64,000 nt of DNA from Spironucleus salmonicida (lineage: Eukaryota; Fornicata; Diplomonadida; Hexamitidae), in contig CM035320.1 of the NCBI GenBank assembly GCA_000497125.2, positions 752,001-816,000 of the forward strand. The letters are read 5' to 3'. Below, one piece after another: positions 1 through 12,039 of this stretch. The position numbers were made by a program, and so were the translations under genes. The notes beneath the pieces were generated by a model. It did not search any database and was not told where the DNA came from. It saw nothing but the letters and a program-made list of their open reading frames with translations. The first letter of the stretch is position 1. Every line of letters begins with the position of its first letter.

Positions 1-1
1 C

Positions 2-1159
2 TTCCAAAAAACCAACGCTGGCGGTTTCGTAGGCGGCGAATTCGTCCAAATCACCAAATTCTCGCAACGAGCCCGCGAGAACTCGCTCTACCAGTTCAAA
101 ACGCGCACAGACCGCATGTCCTCCGATCTGGCCATCTCCTAGCAGGCAGTCAACACCGCACGCCAGTTCTACATCCAGCTGCTAGATCTCGGCCAGACGC
201 GCTCGCGCAGCAGCGAAATCACCGCCAGTGCGCTTCTATACCTCGCCTGCATCGATTCAGAGCTCACGATCAACGACTTCGCAGTCGTCTCGAACTGCTC
301 CGTCAGCGACCTCAAGAAGGCCAGCCAGCGCTACAAATCAATTCTGAAGATCCAGAAACAGCGCAACTACGACATCCTGCTCAGGCGCTTCCTGCAGCAG
401 CTGGCAGGCCTCTACGGGACCGAAATCGTCGACAAACTCTTCGCGAAGGCCTGCGAAAACTACCAGTTTCTCGCGCAGATCAAGTTTGCGTAAAATCTGT
501 CAATTTACAAATCGATCGCAATTTCCATTTATTTGGCCGGAAAGCAATTACAAATCGATTTTCCACTCCAAGCAATTTCGCACTTCTGTATGGTCAGTTT
601 GCAGAGTCTGGAAAGTGGTTTAAAGCGCCTAAAAGACGTCCAGGAGCTCCAAAATGCACCTTTTGAGGCCGTTTGCGCGCAGGAAAACGTTAAATTTGTG
701 CTCAAAAAACGCGCAAAACCCGTGAAACCGCGCGAGGAACTTTTCGCGAAGCAGGAATTCGAGTTTTAGGACGTTTACGAGCTCGACATTCAAGTTTAAG
801 ACGAGATTGAAGCGGAAAAATCGCTCCAAAAGTTGCTCTGCGACGAAGAAACTATCTCGTTCAGGCGGAAGTAATACGCGGATTTGTTCTCCGAAAACGT
901 CAATTATATCATTTCGCGGAAGGAAATTAAGGCCAAAATCACGAAAAACAACGCCGCGCGGATCGACTCGCAGCGTGAAAATAGCCAAATTCTGAGCATG
1001 GCCGAGCTCGGAAAGGAGCAGAAAATCGGATTGTTGCAGATATTGGAGCAAAGCGATAGTGGAATGGGGCTGATTGAAAGGAGCGGAAAAGGAAAGGAAA
1101 ATGGAGTGGTAGTTAACGAGGAATTGGAGCTGGAGGAGGAGGGTAGGCTATATTGGTGA
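2..1159 (+). CDS. BRF1: TFIIB-family factor, BRF1-like (TFIIIB subunit), 5' end missing
   Basis: The frame is open from the first bases of the window to a TGA at 1157-1159 (385 residues), with TAG/TAA read as Gln at several places. The N-terminal part shows the TFIIB signature NAGGFVGG, followed by two helical cyclin-like repeats. A charged C-terminal region contains RRKQYADLFSENVNYI, which resembles the Brf1 homology block that binds TBP and TFIIIC. BRF1 recruits RNA polymerase III to tRNA and 5S genes in the nucleus. The zinc ribbon and start codon lie outside the window. Plain TFIIB is less likely because of the long C-terminal extension. Confidence 0.75.
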
Positions 1160-1435
1160 GAAGTTCGAAATTTTGGGCCTGGAATGTTGATTAAGTGGCT
1201 GGATTCGCAATTTGCTGGAGGGTGATATTTTGAAAATTGGAGTGGAAAATTGAATTGAAAGTGAAATTTTTCTCACTAAAATCATGTCATGTTCAAAGCG
1301 TTTTAGTGCAAATGGCGGTAGATTGCACTGGAAACCAGGCCTATATCCAACGTTATATCAGCATAAAATCTTGTGTAGGGCTACTAAATCAACAAGTGAT
1401 ATAACGAATAGCAAGTTTTCCGCAATGTAAAATTA

Positions 1436-1612
1436 TCACTTTGGGCGTATTTCGCCTTTAAAATTAAAATCCTGACGTCCGCGCTGGCCGCAAATCGCAG
1501 TGATTTTTCGCGCTCGTTTATGCAAAATGCGGGTTTGACCATTTAGCTATTTCTGGCGCATTTGGCGTTCCGCTGAAATTTTTTGTTATATCACTAAAGA
1601 AAATTCAGACAT
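1436..1612 (-). CDS. Small basic hypothetical protein (58 aa)
   Basis: This short frame runs from an ATG 28 bases downstream of a minus-strand TTTTCCACTCC element (1641-1652) to a TGA, using in-frame TAA and TAG as Gln. The product is very basic (many Arg, Lys and Gln) with one Cys and no membrane segment. I do not recognise it. The well-placed promoter-like element and a composition richer in GC than the flanks support a real gene. It lies between the 3' ends of two convergent genes. Confidence 0.45.
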
Positions 1613-1640
1613 CTGATTTGCAAAAGTTACATTCCAAATT

Positions 1641-1680
1641 AGGAGTGGAAAATCAAATTCAAATTCACTTTTCCACTCCT
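1641..1680. promoter_or_regulatory. Perfect 12-bp inverted repeat made of two divergent initiator-like elements
   Basis: AGGAGTGGAAAA at 1641-1652 is the exact reverse complement of TTTTCCACTCCT at 1669-1680, with 16 bases between. The same element sits just upstream of many ATG codons in this window (for example RPL9 at 29378). The leftward half suits the 58-residue gene starting at 1612. The rightward half has no obvious gene. Confidence 0.5.
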
Positions 1681-1807
1681 AATTACTGTTTTTAAGCGAT
1701 TACTTCACAGTTTCTATTCTTAACTGAATACGTTCATTATAACGTTAAATTCGTTATTGCGTTGATGTCCATGTGATCCAACGCATGCGGTGGGAATTTG
1801 ATTTTGG

Positions 1808-2500
1808 TCACTCGAATTTCGTAATCAGAGCAGCGAATTGGGCGTAAGAGAGCTCGCCAGTAACGCCGGATACCGCCTCCTCGTAGACTTTCCTGCTGAC
1901 GTTGGGCTTGTAAAGCTTCTCAGCCAATTTCTTGAATTCCTTCTCAGAAATCGTGCCAGAAAGATCGGCGTCGGCGGAAATGAATTCTGCCAAGGCATCG
2001 AATGTGTGCTAGCCTCCAACTATGACAACCAGCATGAATCTCACGTATTCACGTTGAGAGAGCATTGAGTCGAAATTGGTGTCGATAATTCTCAATAAGC
2101 GGATTACGTCATCTTTATCCATGTTGATGTTAAATTCTTGCATTCCAGCGTCTAATTCCTTAACGGAAAGCGTACCGGTGCCGTTGTCATCTACTTTTTT
2201 GAAAGACTCTTTAATCTTATTGAAAGTCTCATCATCTACATAAGGGCAAATAGTATTCTTAGGATTTTCACAAGTAGGTTCCATAGGTTTGGACTCAGTA
2301 GGCTTTTAGTCGCATGGCTTGTCTTCACAAGGTTTATCTGTGCAAGGCTTATCTTCACATTTCTTATCTGTGCAAGGTACATTAGTACAAGGTTTATCAC
2401 CACACGGTTTCTTTTCGCAGGTAGAGTCTGTCTTTCCATTTAAGAGAGCATTTGTATTCTTCTTCTCTGTAACTTACTTATTTGATGCACCGCAACCCAT
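1808..2500 (-). CDS. EF-hand calcium-binding protein with myristoylation/palmitoylation start
   Basis: The 230-residue protein starts MGCGAS, a classic N-myristoylation plus palmitoylation site, so membrane anchoring is likely. Residues about 31-60 form a repeat of DKPC-type units (PCTDKPCEDKPC). EF-hand loops follow: DDNGTGTLSVKE (canonical), DTNFDSMLSQRE and ADADLSGTISEKE, with a fourth degenerate one. It is probably a calcium sensor at the plasma or flagellar membrane. The start is fixed by the MGCGAS motif, and TGA is at 1808-1810. A second MGCGA protein is encoded at 19993. Confidence 0.85.
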
Positions 2501-2665
2501 TTAATAATTGCGGATTTCCAAAATATAATGCAAAATAATATAATAACTTTAATTATTTGAAACTATTTTTAGAATTAGAGTAGAGTATAAAATAAAATAT
2601 AAATTGTATACTTAAATAAATAATTTAGTCTAAGTTAGAATTGAATTTCAGTATCTAAAATTACC

Positions 2666-3841
2666 TCACTTCCATTTGGTCATTACCTGCTTAAAACCAT
2701 TTTCACGCATTACTGCCAGTCCTCCATTCAGAATATCCCACCGTAGCCCTTCAATCTTCTTATCACTACAATCTCGCCATTCTTAAACAGTTTTTGGTTT
2801 AAAAATTTCGCCTATTTAACGCTTTTCCTCTAATTTCTTTTTAATTTACTACCTAACTTCGAGTCCAATTTCAAACTTTTAGTCGATACAAATCTGCATT
2901 AAATCATCAATCAAAAATGGCAATATAGACCAACTTACAGGACTTTAAAGTTTCATATCTGGATTCATATTTGCTTCAATAAAAATAGGCTTAAGTGTAT
3001 CATCCAACATGAAATCAAGTCCTAATAGTTCCCAACAATTAATAAGGCTTCCACTGATATCTGAAATAGTCTTCAAAATAGTAGTCATAATTGTTTTTAT
3101 TTTAGGCCAAACTTCGCTTTAAAATCGTCCATCACAAATTTCCTCAATTTATTCAAAATCAATCATATTGCCCTCTTCAAATTTATTGTAATTGTCGGAT
3201 TTCTTCTAAAGCGCATTATTTGTTAAATGTGACGCCAAATCTTCACCTAAAATATCATATTCTGAACTAGTTGTTCTCCCATATCCAACATCGTATATAT
3301 AGCCCGACCCATCGCTAGTAATAAGGGCAAAAACGCGCAAATCAAACTTTCGTTTCTAATATAGTAAAGGCCTTTCAATATACTCTTAAATAATAAACTT
3401 ACAAGGTAATGATTTTGCATGAATCTCTGCCTCTTCTAAAGATTTTACAACAGCGATTCCACGACCACGATTATAAGCCACAGGTTTCATAATCCATAAA
3501 ATTGGTACTTTTTATGCATAAATATACGCGATAAATTTACGTTTTTCAAATGAATCAAATAAATAAGTAGGCTACGTGAAATCAAATATTTTTGGTCCCA
3601 GTTTTTAATAAAGAGCACTATAAATTTACCATTTTGAATGATATTTAATATTATGCTTCAAATGATTATAAACCGCGAATTTCGAATTTTCAAACGATTT
3701 GGGGGTTGTTTCTTGGTAGTGTAAATTGAATGGCTTAGATGGGTCAATTTGAAAGAATGGTCTAGAAAGTATGATTTACTTGATCATCTCATCATTGTTT
3801 CCAGGATTAATCGATAATATGTATTTTTTAATTTTAGACAT
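2666..3841 (-). CDS. Tubulin tyrosine ligase-like (TTLL) protein
   Basis: The 391-residue protein carries the TTL domain. WIMKPVAYNRGRGI is the ATP-grasp lysine and glycine loop, FIIQEYIERPLL is followed by KFDLRVFALITS, and a late block LLGLDFMLD leads to IFIEANMNPDM with the metal-binding Glu and Asn. Such enzymes ligate Tyr, Glu or Gly to tubulin tails and act on flagellar and cytoskeletal microtubules. The frame has many TAA/TAG Gln codons. Which amino acid is added cannot be told from sequence. Confidence 0.9.
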
Positions 3842-4207
3842 TTATATTATAATATAAAAAGTGTAGTTAAATTAAATATAATAAAAGCAATGTATTGAAA
3901 GCTAAACTCTATCACTGAAAATAATAGTAATAATAACTATAACTTAAACCTAATAGGAAATATTACTAACATAATCGAATCATTATCCTTGAGAAAACAG
4001 TTTAAAATGCTCTAATTTGTATTTTTATCTAATAGAAAGGTCATTCTTTTTTTATGACCTTTGACAGCTTGAATTTTTAAGATAATACTGTTTAGTTAGT
4101 GATAATTTACTCATAACTAAGCAGTGCAAATAATACAAAACAATATTTAAGACTGATAAGGCTGCTCTATTTTCAATAAATAAGTACACCAAATAAAAAT
4201 TTACGAC

Positions 4208-4708
4208 TCATTTCTTCTCTGGTACTTTACCATACAATTAACCTAGCATTTGTCTAATCTGTGCAACATCCTCAAAAAGCTAATTCATAGCCTCTTAATT
4301 ATAAACAGATTCTACAACTTTTAATCTTTATTCTAAATCCTCCGGCTTAATTTACACCTAAGATATCTTATCTTTACCTTCTTCTAATAATGATTCTGCC
4401 TGCGTTTGAACCTCAGTTATTTATTTATCAATCACATTTTATTAATAGTGAAAAAGATACTTTTCTACTTTCTATTAAAGCTTAGCTGGAAGATCTGTGG
4501 TTATTGTCTCTATCATTTTCATTAATTCCTATTAATTTCGCTCTAGGACAGTAATATAACCCAATAATTATTAAACTGTTGTAGCGTAGTCTTAATCTAG
4601 CTCAACTTCTGCTATTTTAGGCAATGATAATGTTTTCTATTCAGGAATGCGAACTGATGTCGTCAGAGCAGAATCTGGACGATTTGCAAAAGGATTGGCT
4701 TTTGACAT
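4208..4708 (-). CDS. Coiled-coil hypothetical protein
   Basis: This 166-residue protein has an N-terminal NPF motif (MSKANPFANRPDSA), which can bind EH domains in endocytic proteins. A largely helical, Gln- and Glu-rich body follows. No transmembrane segment is seen. About a dozen Gln residues are encoded by TAA or TAG. I do not recognise the family; a role in vesicle traffic would be a guess from NPF alone. Confidence 0.7.
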
Positions 4709-4764
4709 TCAAATAGTGGAAAGAACATAAATGTACCTTATAAAATAATAATATTGAATTTAAA

Positions 4765-5826
4765 TCATTACATTACAGTTTTCAAAATATCACATACAGA
4801 CCTAACATTCTCTGCGTTAATGCCGCAAAGATTGACTCTCCCTCTTGGCGCGAGCTTAAGACCCAAAGTTTAACATTCTTCCATTTGCTGTTCGTTAAAA
4901 TCTAAAAACGCATAAATTCCATTTTGCTACATTATGCTACTTGTTAAGCATACTTTGTCCATATTTGACGATAATAGCTCACGCTTACCTCTTACAAGAG
5001 CTCTTACCTCATCCATTTCAGCTAAATACATGTCTCTGAATTTGGACCATACAGTGCTAACCAGATACTGCCCGTGGACTGGAACGATGCCGAATTTTCG
5101 TTCTACCATTCCTTCAAGCTCCAGCTGCGCCAGCTTATCGCTAAAATGAACAGCACTGGCACCCTCTGCATAGATGCCGAAATTCTTGTCGAAAAACTGC
5201 ATCACCACTATATTCGCACCATACAGGCTCGTGAACGCGTTGTCCTCTAGAATACTGCACTTGACACCCTAGTACGCAATGTCTAGTAGCACAAACCCGC
5301 GCTTTGCCTTAACTATCTCCGCGATTGCAGCGAACTCTGCGCGTGTCAAATCAGCGCCGTCTGGGTTGTAGCAGCCGGCTTGCAGCAGCAGTGCCTCGCC
5401 TGGCTGCAGCTGCTTGGCTAGCTCCAGCAGTCCAAGCTCACTCTCGACTAATATGACACCATTCTCCGCACAGAAAGCAGCATACATGAACCAGGTAGGG
5501 GACCGTGTGACCACGGTGTTGATTTTCGCGTTTTTGAGGACCTGCAAGGCAACCTGAAAAGCGCCACAGGACGGTGTTGCTACTGATGCAAAGTCTTCAA
5601 TTTGGGCAATTTCCCTTGCAGTCTCCAAGAATTTGCAAATGCCGGCTGCTGGTGGGTAAGACTTGTCGTAAAGGTTCGCGGCGAGGTACAATTCTGCCTG
5701 TCTTACTGATTGCAATAGAAGCGGATTTGAATCTGCGTCTAGTATCGTTCCTTTTGCAAGGTCGTATTTGATAGGCTGCGGTGTTTAACCGGTACTTTGA
5801 TGGGCTTATGATGATTTTTAGGACAT
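4765..5826 (-). CDS. Aspartate aminotransferase (class I/II PLP enzyme), short form
   Basis: The 353-residue protein reads in one frame from ATG to TGA. It has QAGCYNPDGADLT (the NPTG-type substrate loop), LLDIAYQG (the PLP-contacting Asp and Tyr) and QFFDKNFGIYAEG, containing the Schiff-base lysine of the SFSKNFGLY block. The family interconverts aspartate and oxaloacetate with glutamate and 2-oxoglutarate in the cytosol. It is about 50 residues shorter than usual, mainly at the N-terminus. Codon use is richer in GC than in the neighbours. Confidence 0.85.
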
Positions 5827-5921
5827 TTAGTTATGGCGGTGATTAGATATATTAAAATTTTATGTATAATAACAAAATATGTTCAAATACTTTGGTAGAT
5901 TTACTAACTATTAATATATTT

Positions 5922-5993
5922 ACACCCTACGGGACTTGAACCCGCAATCTTCCACTCCGGACGCGGACGCATTATCCATTCTGCTAAGGGTGC
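5922..5993 (-). tRNA. tRNA-Arg (anticodon CCG)
   Basis: The 72-base minus-strand sequence folds as a full cloverleaf. It has a 7-bp acceptor stem (one G-U), a D stem of 3 bp, an anticodon stem TCCGC/GTGGA with loop GTCCGGA, a five-base variable loop and a T stem GCGGG/CCCGT with loop TTCAAGT. The anticodon CCG reads CGG (Arg). CCA is not encoded and no intron is present. Confidence 0.93.
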
Positions 5994-6084
5994 TTAAGAT
6001 AAATTTAAAGTTCAAACCATTAATACAAGATAAATTTAACTACTATCATTAATATATTATTAAGAACGTAGTGTAAAGTTGTAA

Positions 6085-6753
6085 ATGAACTATCCTTTAT
6101 ACGTCATTTTTATTTTAGCCTTTGTTTAATCTTTTGCAATTCAGTTTTGTCCTTCAATAAATAAGTTTCTTTTGAAGGTAATTAAATAAGTTCTACCATC
6201 TTAAAAAGCTTAATAATTTTATTCTGAATTTTAAAGAAAATCATTCCATCTACTTGGCTTAGCCTTTGTAATAGTTATAGGTGAGTATCCTTCTTAGCAT
6301 ATACAAATAGCATATTACCTTTGTGGTGGATCAATTGTTATTCTGCTTTTAGATATACTCCGTGTACATTTTAACATTAGAATAAACTCACCTTTCTTTC
6401 GATCTTACGAGATTGATCATGTTACTGGCGTTGCACCATTATTATTAGGTATCTCTGTTGCTATCTATTTAAATTCATCGACGGCTCTTATATGTCTTTT
6501 TGTTGGAGATTCTGCTGCTGCTATTTTTGGAATACTATTTGGAAAGCATAAAATATATTAGAAGAAGAGTATTGAAGGATGTATTGGCTTTATAGGTGCA
6601 GTTTTCATTGTTATTTATCAATAAAGTGGAGCAACAAATGCGATAATTTCTGGAACTGTTGGATGTATTTTAGAATTGTTTGGTGGCAAATTTGATAACT
6701 TCTTAATTCCAGTTGGAGTAAGTTTATTCATGAAATCTATAGGTTTAGAATGA
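6085..6753 (+). CDS. Dolichol kinase / CTP-dependent diacylglycerol kinase-like membrane protein
   Basis: The 222-residue product is almost wholly hydrophobic with about six membrane spans. It has RKSFHLLG near residue 50, EIDHVTGVAPLLLG, and the family signature VGDSAAAIFGILFGKHK followed by KKSIEGCIGF. This pattern belongs to the SEC59/DGK1 group (CTP-using kinases for dolichol or diacylglycerol) and related cytidylyltransferases, which act in the ER membrane. Substrate choice is not decidable here. The gene converges on a Myb gene only 20 bases away. Confidence 0.75.
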
Positions 6754-6773
6754 TATATCAACTATTTTATTTC

Positions 6774-7034
6774 TCACTATCTATATTCAAGTCTCGGTTT
6801 AAGAACTCTACGATAACGTTAAGATACTTAAGGTCCAGTACGCATAGGAAATCCTTATGCATATAACTTAAGCGCTATGGTGCACCATTATAATTTTTAA
6901 CTTACAAGCTAAATCAAAAGTGCATCCTCATCTTTATTCCATTTTGTATTAGTTTACTTAGTATTAGAATCCTAATCTAGTAATTGATTAATACTATCTA
7001 TGATTTGCTGATCAGTTAAGGATAACCTTCTCAT
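6774..7034 (-). CDS. Small Myb/SANT-like protein
   Basis: The 86-residue protein contains one recognisable Myb repeat: KWNKDEDALLIQLV, then WCTIA and QVSQRYRRVL, which align with W-x-EED ... W ... Q-xx-RY-xx-L of Myb domains. It is probably DNA-binding. It is shorter than the two-repeat Mybs elsewhere in the window and matches their first repeat best. ATG and TGA are unambiguous, and the frame needs TAA/TAG as Gln. Confidence 0.65.
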
Positions 7035-8870
7035 TTATTATGAAAACAACAAAGTAGGAGATATATTATAATTAATTTTTAATACTATTATAGATATTAT
7101 CTAATTCCTTTCACCAAAAATAACATAGGAAATATTTTCCAGTAAAATATTTTTCGGAGAAATTCATATTATGTTAAATAATATAGACTGTTTAAATAGA
7201 ATCCTGATAAGTTCAAGTATACTTTATTATTAACTTGTATAATTACTAATTATTAATTGTTATAATTACTCATTGAAAATCTCTGTATAAAATAATAAAT
7301 AATTTGTTTATATAAATAACTAACTTGTATTATAATAGATAATATCCAGTTTTAATCTATAAAGTGAATAGTGTAATCGAATTTAAAATACTTTAATTAA
7401 TATACCTAATAATATTATTATTAACGAAAAAAACTAATGTATACAAATATTATATAGTAATATATATAATTATTGATAGATTCAAGTTTTCAGAATGAAA
7501 CATTATGTTTTTAGTTTCAATTAATTGAAGGAGGTAAAACTACCTAAAATTTATGTAAACTTATCATCAAAATGATAAGTATTGCTATCTTTTTTATCAT
7601 CCACTACCTGTAAATAAATAAAAGACTTAAAGATTTCTATTTAATTTTCATAGATTACTTCATTAAATACTAAATTTATTATCAATGCATTGTTATAGAT
7701 GCTTAATACATTATATAATAATCTAGAAAGTTTAATTTTCATTATGAAGGTAATGCGATAACAATGCATAATGTTTAATGAATATTTAATAGAAATATAC
7801 GTGACTTATTTCATATGATGTGAAGCTAATGAAGATAAATTTAGTAGAGTTGCATTGAATACTTAAATATTTATATTTTATTTAAAACAGTCATCAATAA
7901 GCTAAAAATCATATCAAGAAAATTAAACTATTGCGAGCTTTGTCATCTAATTCCATTATAAAGATTCTTAGAACATATATATTATCATGTGATAAATTTG
8001 TAACTTCATTTAATGATACAAACATTCTGACTTTATTTATGTGTATAAATTATAAAAATTAGTAGAATTGCTCAATTATATCAATATTGGTTTATTTATA
8101 TATAATAAATATTATGTTTTAGAATGTAATAAAAATTAATCATTTTTTAACTAAAAATATGTGGATATGAATCTTTGATTAATGTATTTGCATTATAAAT
8201 TATAATAATTTAACTAAATTCCAATATTGAGGTTGGGTTTAGTATTTCTTTAATTAAAATATATTAAATCATACGCTTCATAAAGGTATAACATTACAAC
8301 TTAACATCATACAATCTATATATGATACTATCTACTAAAATTAATATTTTAACATAGTTGTATACAACTAATGTTATTTTTGATAATTTTTATTAATTTA
8401 TTTTGTAAAATAAGTTTACAGGTTTTAAATAATGCCATTTAATATTACATACAATATACTAAATGGCAACGTCATATATTTTCAATATCAAACAACAGAT
8501 GAGAGTATCTATTTTAAATGTTATCTTCAAAATATAATTAATTCTTTATAAACTCACGAAAAATTATAGAAAATAAACGTGGCTTTAATTAGGTTATATA
8601 AAAATATTATATTTTAAAGAATGGCATAAGGTAATTAGTTTGACACTTATAGCTACCTACTCAGGTTGCTATTTATTTATTTATTTAAAGTTAACATAAT
8701 CGATAATAGGTATAATTTATTATATTAAATTGATGTACTGTAGACCTAAATAAATATGTTAATGAAAAATATATGAATAATAAAAATAATAGTTTTCTAA
8801 CAAATTCAATCAGAAAAATATCTACTTTTTATTCATATTAATAAACTATAAACAAACATTAGTAAATTTA
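7035..8870. other. Long AT-rich non-coding stretch
   Basis: About 1.8 kb of very AT-rich DNA between the small Myb and DERA. All six frames are broken by TGA at short intervals, and I see no conserved motif or RNA fold. A loose inverted repeat around 7683-7770 (CAATGCATTGTTAT and ATAACAATGCAT) is the only structure noted. Confidence 0.5.
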
Positions 8871-9626
8871 TCAGTAACCAACATCGTGGACTTATCCTGC
8901 AACAATTTTAACTCCGCCACTAGTACCAATTCTATCTGCGCCAGCTTCAACCATCTGCTTTACACTTTGTAAATCTCTTACACCACCAGCTGCTTTTACA
9001 CCACAACGTCCACCTACTGTATCTCTCATTAACTTAACGTCTTCAACATTAGCTCCACCATTTTTATGCATTCCAGTCGAGGTTTTAACAAAATCTGCTC
9101 CTGCAGCAGCTGATAAAAGGCAAGCATCAATAATCAGCTCACGCTCAATAAGACATGTAGCCTCAATAATAACCTTTAAAATTGCCTTATTAGAATGGCA
9201 GGCACTGGCAATTTACTAAATTTCGGCAAAAACTTCCTTATACCTCCCATCTTTCATAAAGCTGCAATTTATTACCATATCAATTTCTTATACGCCTAAT
9301 TTAGTTAAAATTTAAGCTTCATGCACTTTTTAAGCAGTAATAGGGGCGCCTAAAGGGAAACCTATAACACAGCAAGTAAGAACCGATGAACTCTTCAGTT
9401 GTGATAATGCCATCTCACCATAACACGGATTCACACATACTGCACGAAAATCATTACTAATTGCTTCCTACGTAAGCTACAATATTTACGCTGATGTTGC
9501 ATCTTATCCTAACTGAGTATGGTCAATTAATTTATTTATTGGTATCTTTTTATCTACAAATTCAGTTGGTTCTGGGCATTTAATTCCGTGAGTTTTCTCA
9601 ATAAATTCAATACGCGATTATATCAT
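8871..9626 (-). CDS. deoC: Deoxyribose-phosphate aldolase
   Basis: The 251-residue protein shows the DERA set: LIDHTQLG at the start, a conserved CVNPCYG block, [26 protein letters not shown] with the Schiff-base lysine, GVKAAGGVR with the proton-relay lysine, and RIGTSGGV at the end. It cleaves 2-deoxyribose 5-phosphate to acetaldehyde and glyceraldehyde 3-phosphate in nucleoside salvage. The length is normal for the family. TAA and TAG Gln codons occur throughout. Confidence 0.95.
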
Positions 9627-10122
9627 TTTTAAGAGCAAATTACCGTAATTATTAAACGGTATATATTGGATTTTAATTATTTGTGATTTACACCAAAAGG
9701 AATGTAATATTATCTCATTTTTATACACATAAACTAAATTTCAATGCCAAATTTATTATTCGCATATTATTAATAAGAAAATACTTAGTATCAAACCAGG
9801 TAACTAAGAGAAATATTAATAATTTATAAGTAGATTAAACGATAATATAGAATAAAACGCTTAATAAATTTAAGAATATCAAGTATAATATATTTGATAA
9901 GTATTCACATAAGATACCGGTTGGAAATCTCGTCAAATCTTATAATAGTGATGTATATTTTAAGAAAAAATAATAGTTAATCTAATTCTGCTATAGTCTA
10001 AATATCTTACGCTGCCTTTAGTATTTTTAATAAATATTTTGTTTCAATGACAATAATTCTTATTTCACTCAAGTTTTATGCAAAATAAATATTAATAATA
10101 AACAATAACCATGGAAAATCAC
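9627..10122. other. AT-rich intergenic region
   Basis: Nearly 500 bases upstream of deoC and downstream of the cysteine-rich membrane protein. I see only AT-rich sequence without an open frame, hairpin or repeat worth naming. Confidence 0.5.
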
Positions 10123-12039
10123 TCACTACGCAGCACTACCTATTTCGTACTCTGCGTCAAGTAAATCTGCGCTAGTCGCCATTCTATTTAATAATTAAGG
10201 TTTTCTTACTCTATTCTTTATGAGTAAAACTACCAGACCGATTATTAAACATGCTAATAAAAACCCGAAAATTCCAATTAGAATAACACCAGTTTATCCA
10301 CTTTATACTATTACAGCACCCTCTTTTTCACAACTGGAAATTCCCTCCTTAATAATCTGTAAATATCCTTCTTTGCAAAATTAACAATCTGCACCAAAAG
10401 AAGAACTTTCGCATTTGCATTTATTGTCAATACATTAACCATTATTATTGCACTATACTTATAAACTGCATGATTCAGACTAACATTTCGAGTTAACTAA
10501 AATATAACCAGTAAGACATCTCTCGCAATTAGGTCCATCATGCCCATCGTGGCATATACATACTTTATCTTAGCATTTTCCATTATCCGTACACTATAAC
10601 CCTTTGAAACAACTTTCTGCTAAACAACTCTTATTAACTGTCAAAGAACCTGCGATACAGGTCTTACAGTTTGTTTAAGGGTCAAAATTTTTTGTACATC
10701 TACAAACTGTTGAATCCGGTTAACAAAAACCATTAAAATTACAAAATTTGCCACTCCTACAATCAGGAGAGCATTTGCCATTCTAGTAAGCATAATTTTC
10801 AGCCTTGCAAACACAGAAAAATCCTGTCTTTAATTCAACACAACGGCCATCGCAGTTTGAACAGTGATCTGGTTCACATTTCCCTTCAAAAGAAAGCTTC
10901 GTTCCGACTGGACACTTGCAGATGAACTGCTGCGAAAAATTTTCAGACGAAAACTAGCACGTGAAAATTGGATTAATTAATGAACAATCACCACAATTAT
11001 TATTGTAGCATCTATTTTCATATGTAAGTTGATTTGGTGGACAATTTTTGCAAACAAATTGATTATTTTCTCGAACACAAGTTTGTGATTCCGTGCACTA
11101 ATTACAGACCGAAGGCTCGCAAATTTTATTATAGTATGTGGTACTAGGATGACAGTCTTAACAAACCATTTCTGACTGTTTTTCAACGCACACCTGGCTA
11201 TTACGGTTGCATTCTGAGCAAATTTTAGCAGAAATGCATTGGGTTTTATTTGCCGAAAAAATATATTCGCTCTAGCATTCGCAGGAAAACCCATCAGTTC
11301 CTTTCATGCAGGTAGCGTTTCCGTACTTTTCCCTGCACTGCTTATCGGTCTTGCATGCAGCAGGTACACAATTATCACGATTGTCCAGCTTGTGCCCAGC
11401 GTCACAAATCAGACACTTCCCGCCGTAGCAGAAGGCACAATTCTTGTCCGTGCAGACCTACCGGCAGCTAAAGATATCGAGCGGTGCAGTACCTTTATCG
11501 CAGCTCGTGCATTCGTGCACTCCCGAGGGGTTGCAGATCTGGCCCTTTTCGTAGCACTAGCGGCAGAACTCAACGTCTAGGCAGCTCGTTTTGTCGGTAA
11601 TTGCAGGCTATCCCGCATCGCAATTAACGCAAGACATCGTTGCAGCGTTGGGAATGCACTTCTGGTCTCTGGTGCACCTATCACAAATGGTGGTGGAGAT
11701 ACAGGTGGTGCGGTCTGGTGATGGGTTCTATCCCTGTGAGCAGTCATTGCACGAGTAGATGCTGGTGTAGGTATTGAATGTGCATATCTATGTGTTGCTA
11801 CAATTTGCACAGATCACGTTTGATGCGCATTTGGTTCCCCTCTCAAAAGAGGTTCCAGTGCACTGGACGCAGCTTTAGGTTCCGTCGGATTTGCAGGTAG
11901 CGTTTGCAGTCTGACAGATGGAGCAAAAGCTATCGGTCAGGCATACGGTTTTATTCTCGTTCAGAGTATACTAGTAGTTGCACCGATCGCACTTTGTAGC
12001 ATCGGTGGCGTTCGGTGTCTAGCAGTTTTCAATACTCAT
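10123..12039 (-). CDS. High-cysteine membrane protein (VSP/HCMP-like)
   Basis: The 638-residue protein is packed with CxxC and EGF/furin-like cysteine spacing (for example CDRC, CSIC, CANC, CKTC) from residue 6 to about 570. One membrane span follows (ILIGIFGFLLACLIIGLVVL) with a basic stop-transfer KNRVRKP and a 31-residue cytoplasmic tail. This is the layout of diplomonad cysteine-rich surface proteins, though the tail lacks the CRGKA end of Giardia VSPs. No signal peptide is visible at the ATG, which follows an ACTCCACAAAA element by zero bases. The surface location is inferred. Confidence 0.85.

Noticed and set aside
1395-1595. An 11-bp terminal inverted repeat (AGTGATATAAC / GTTATATCACT) suggesting a MITE-like element
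   Set aside because: Both arms lie at or inside the 58-residue ORF region, there is no target-site duplication, and a third near copy at 1352 is unpaired. A gene explains the segment better.
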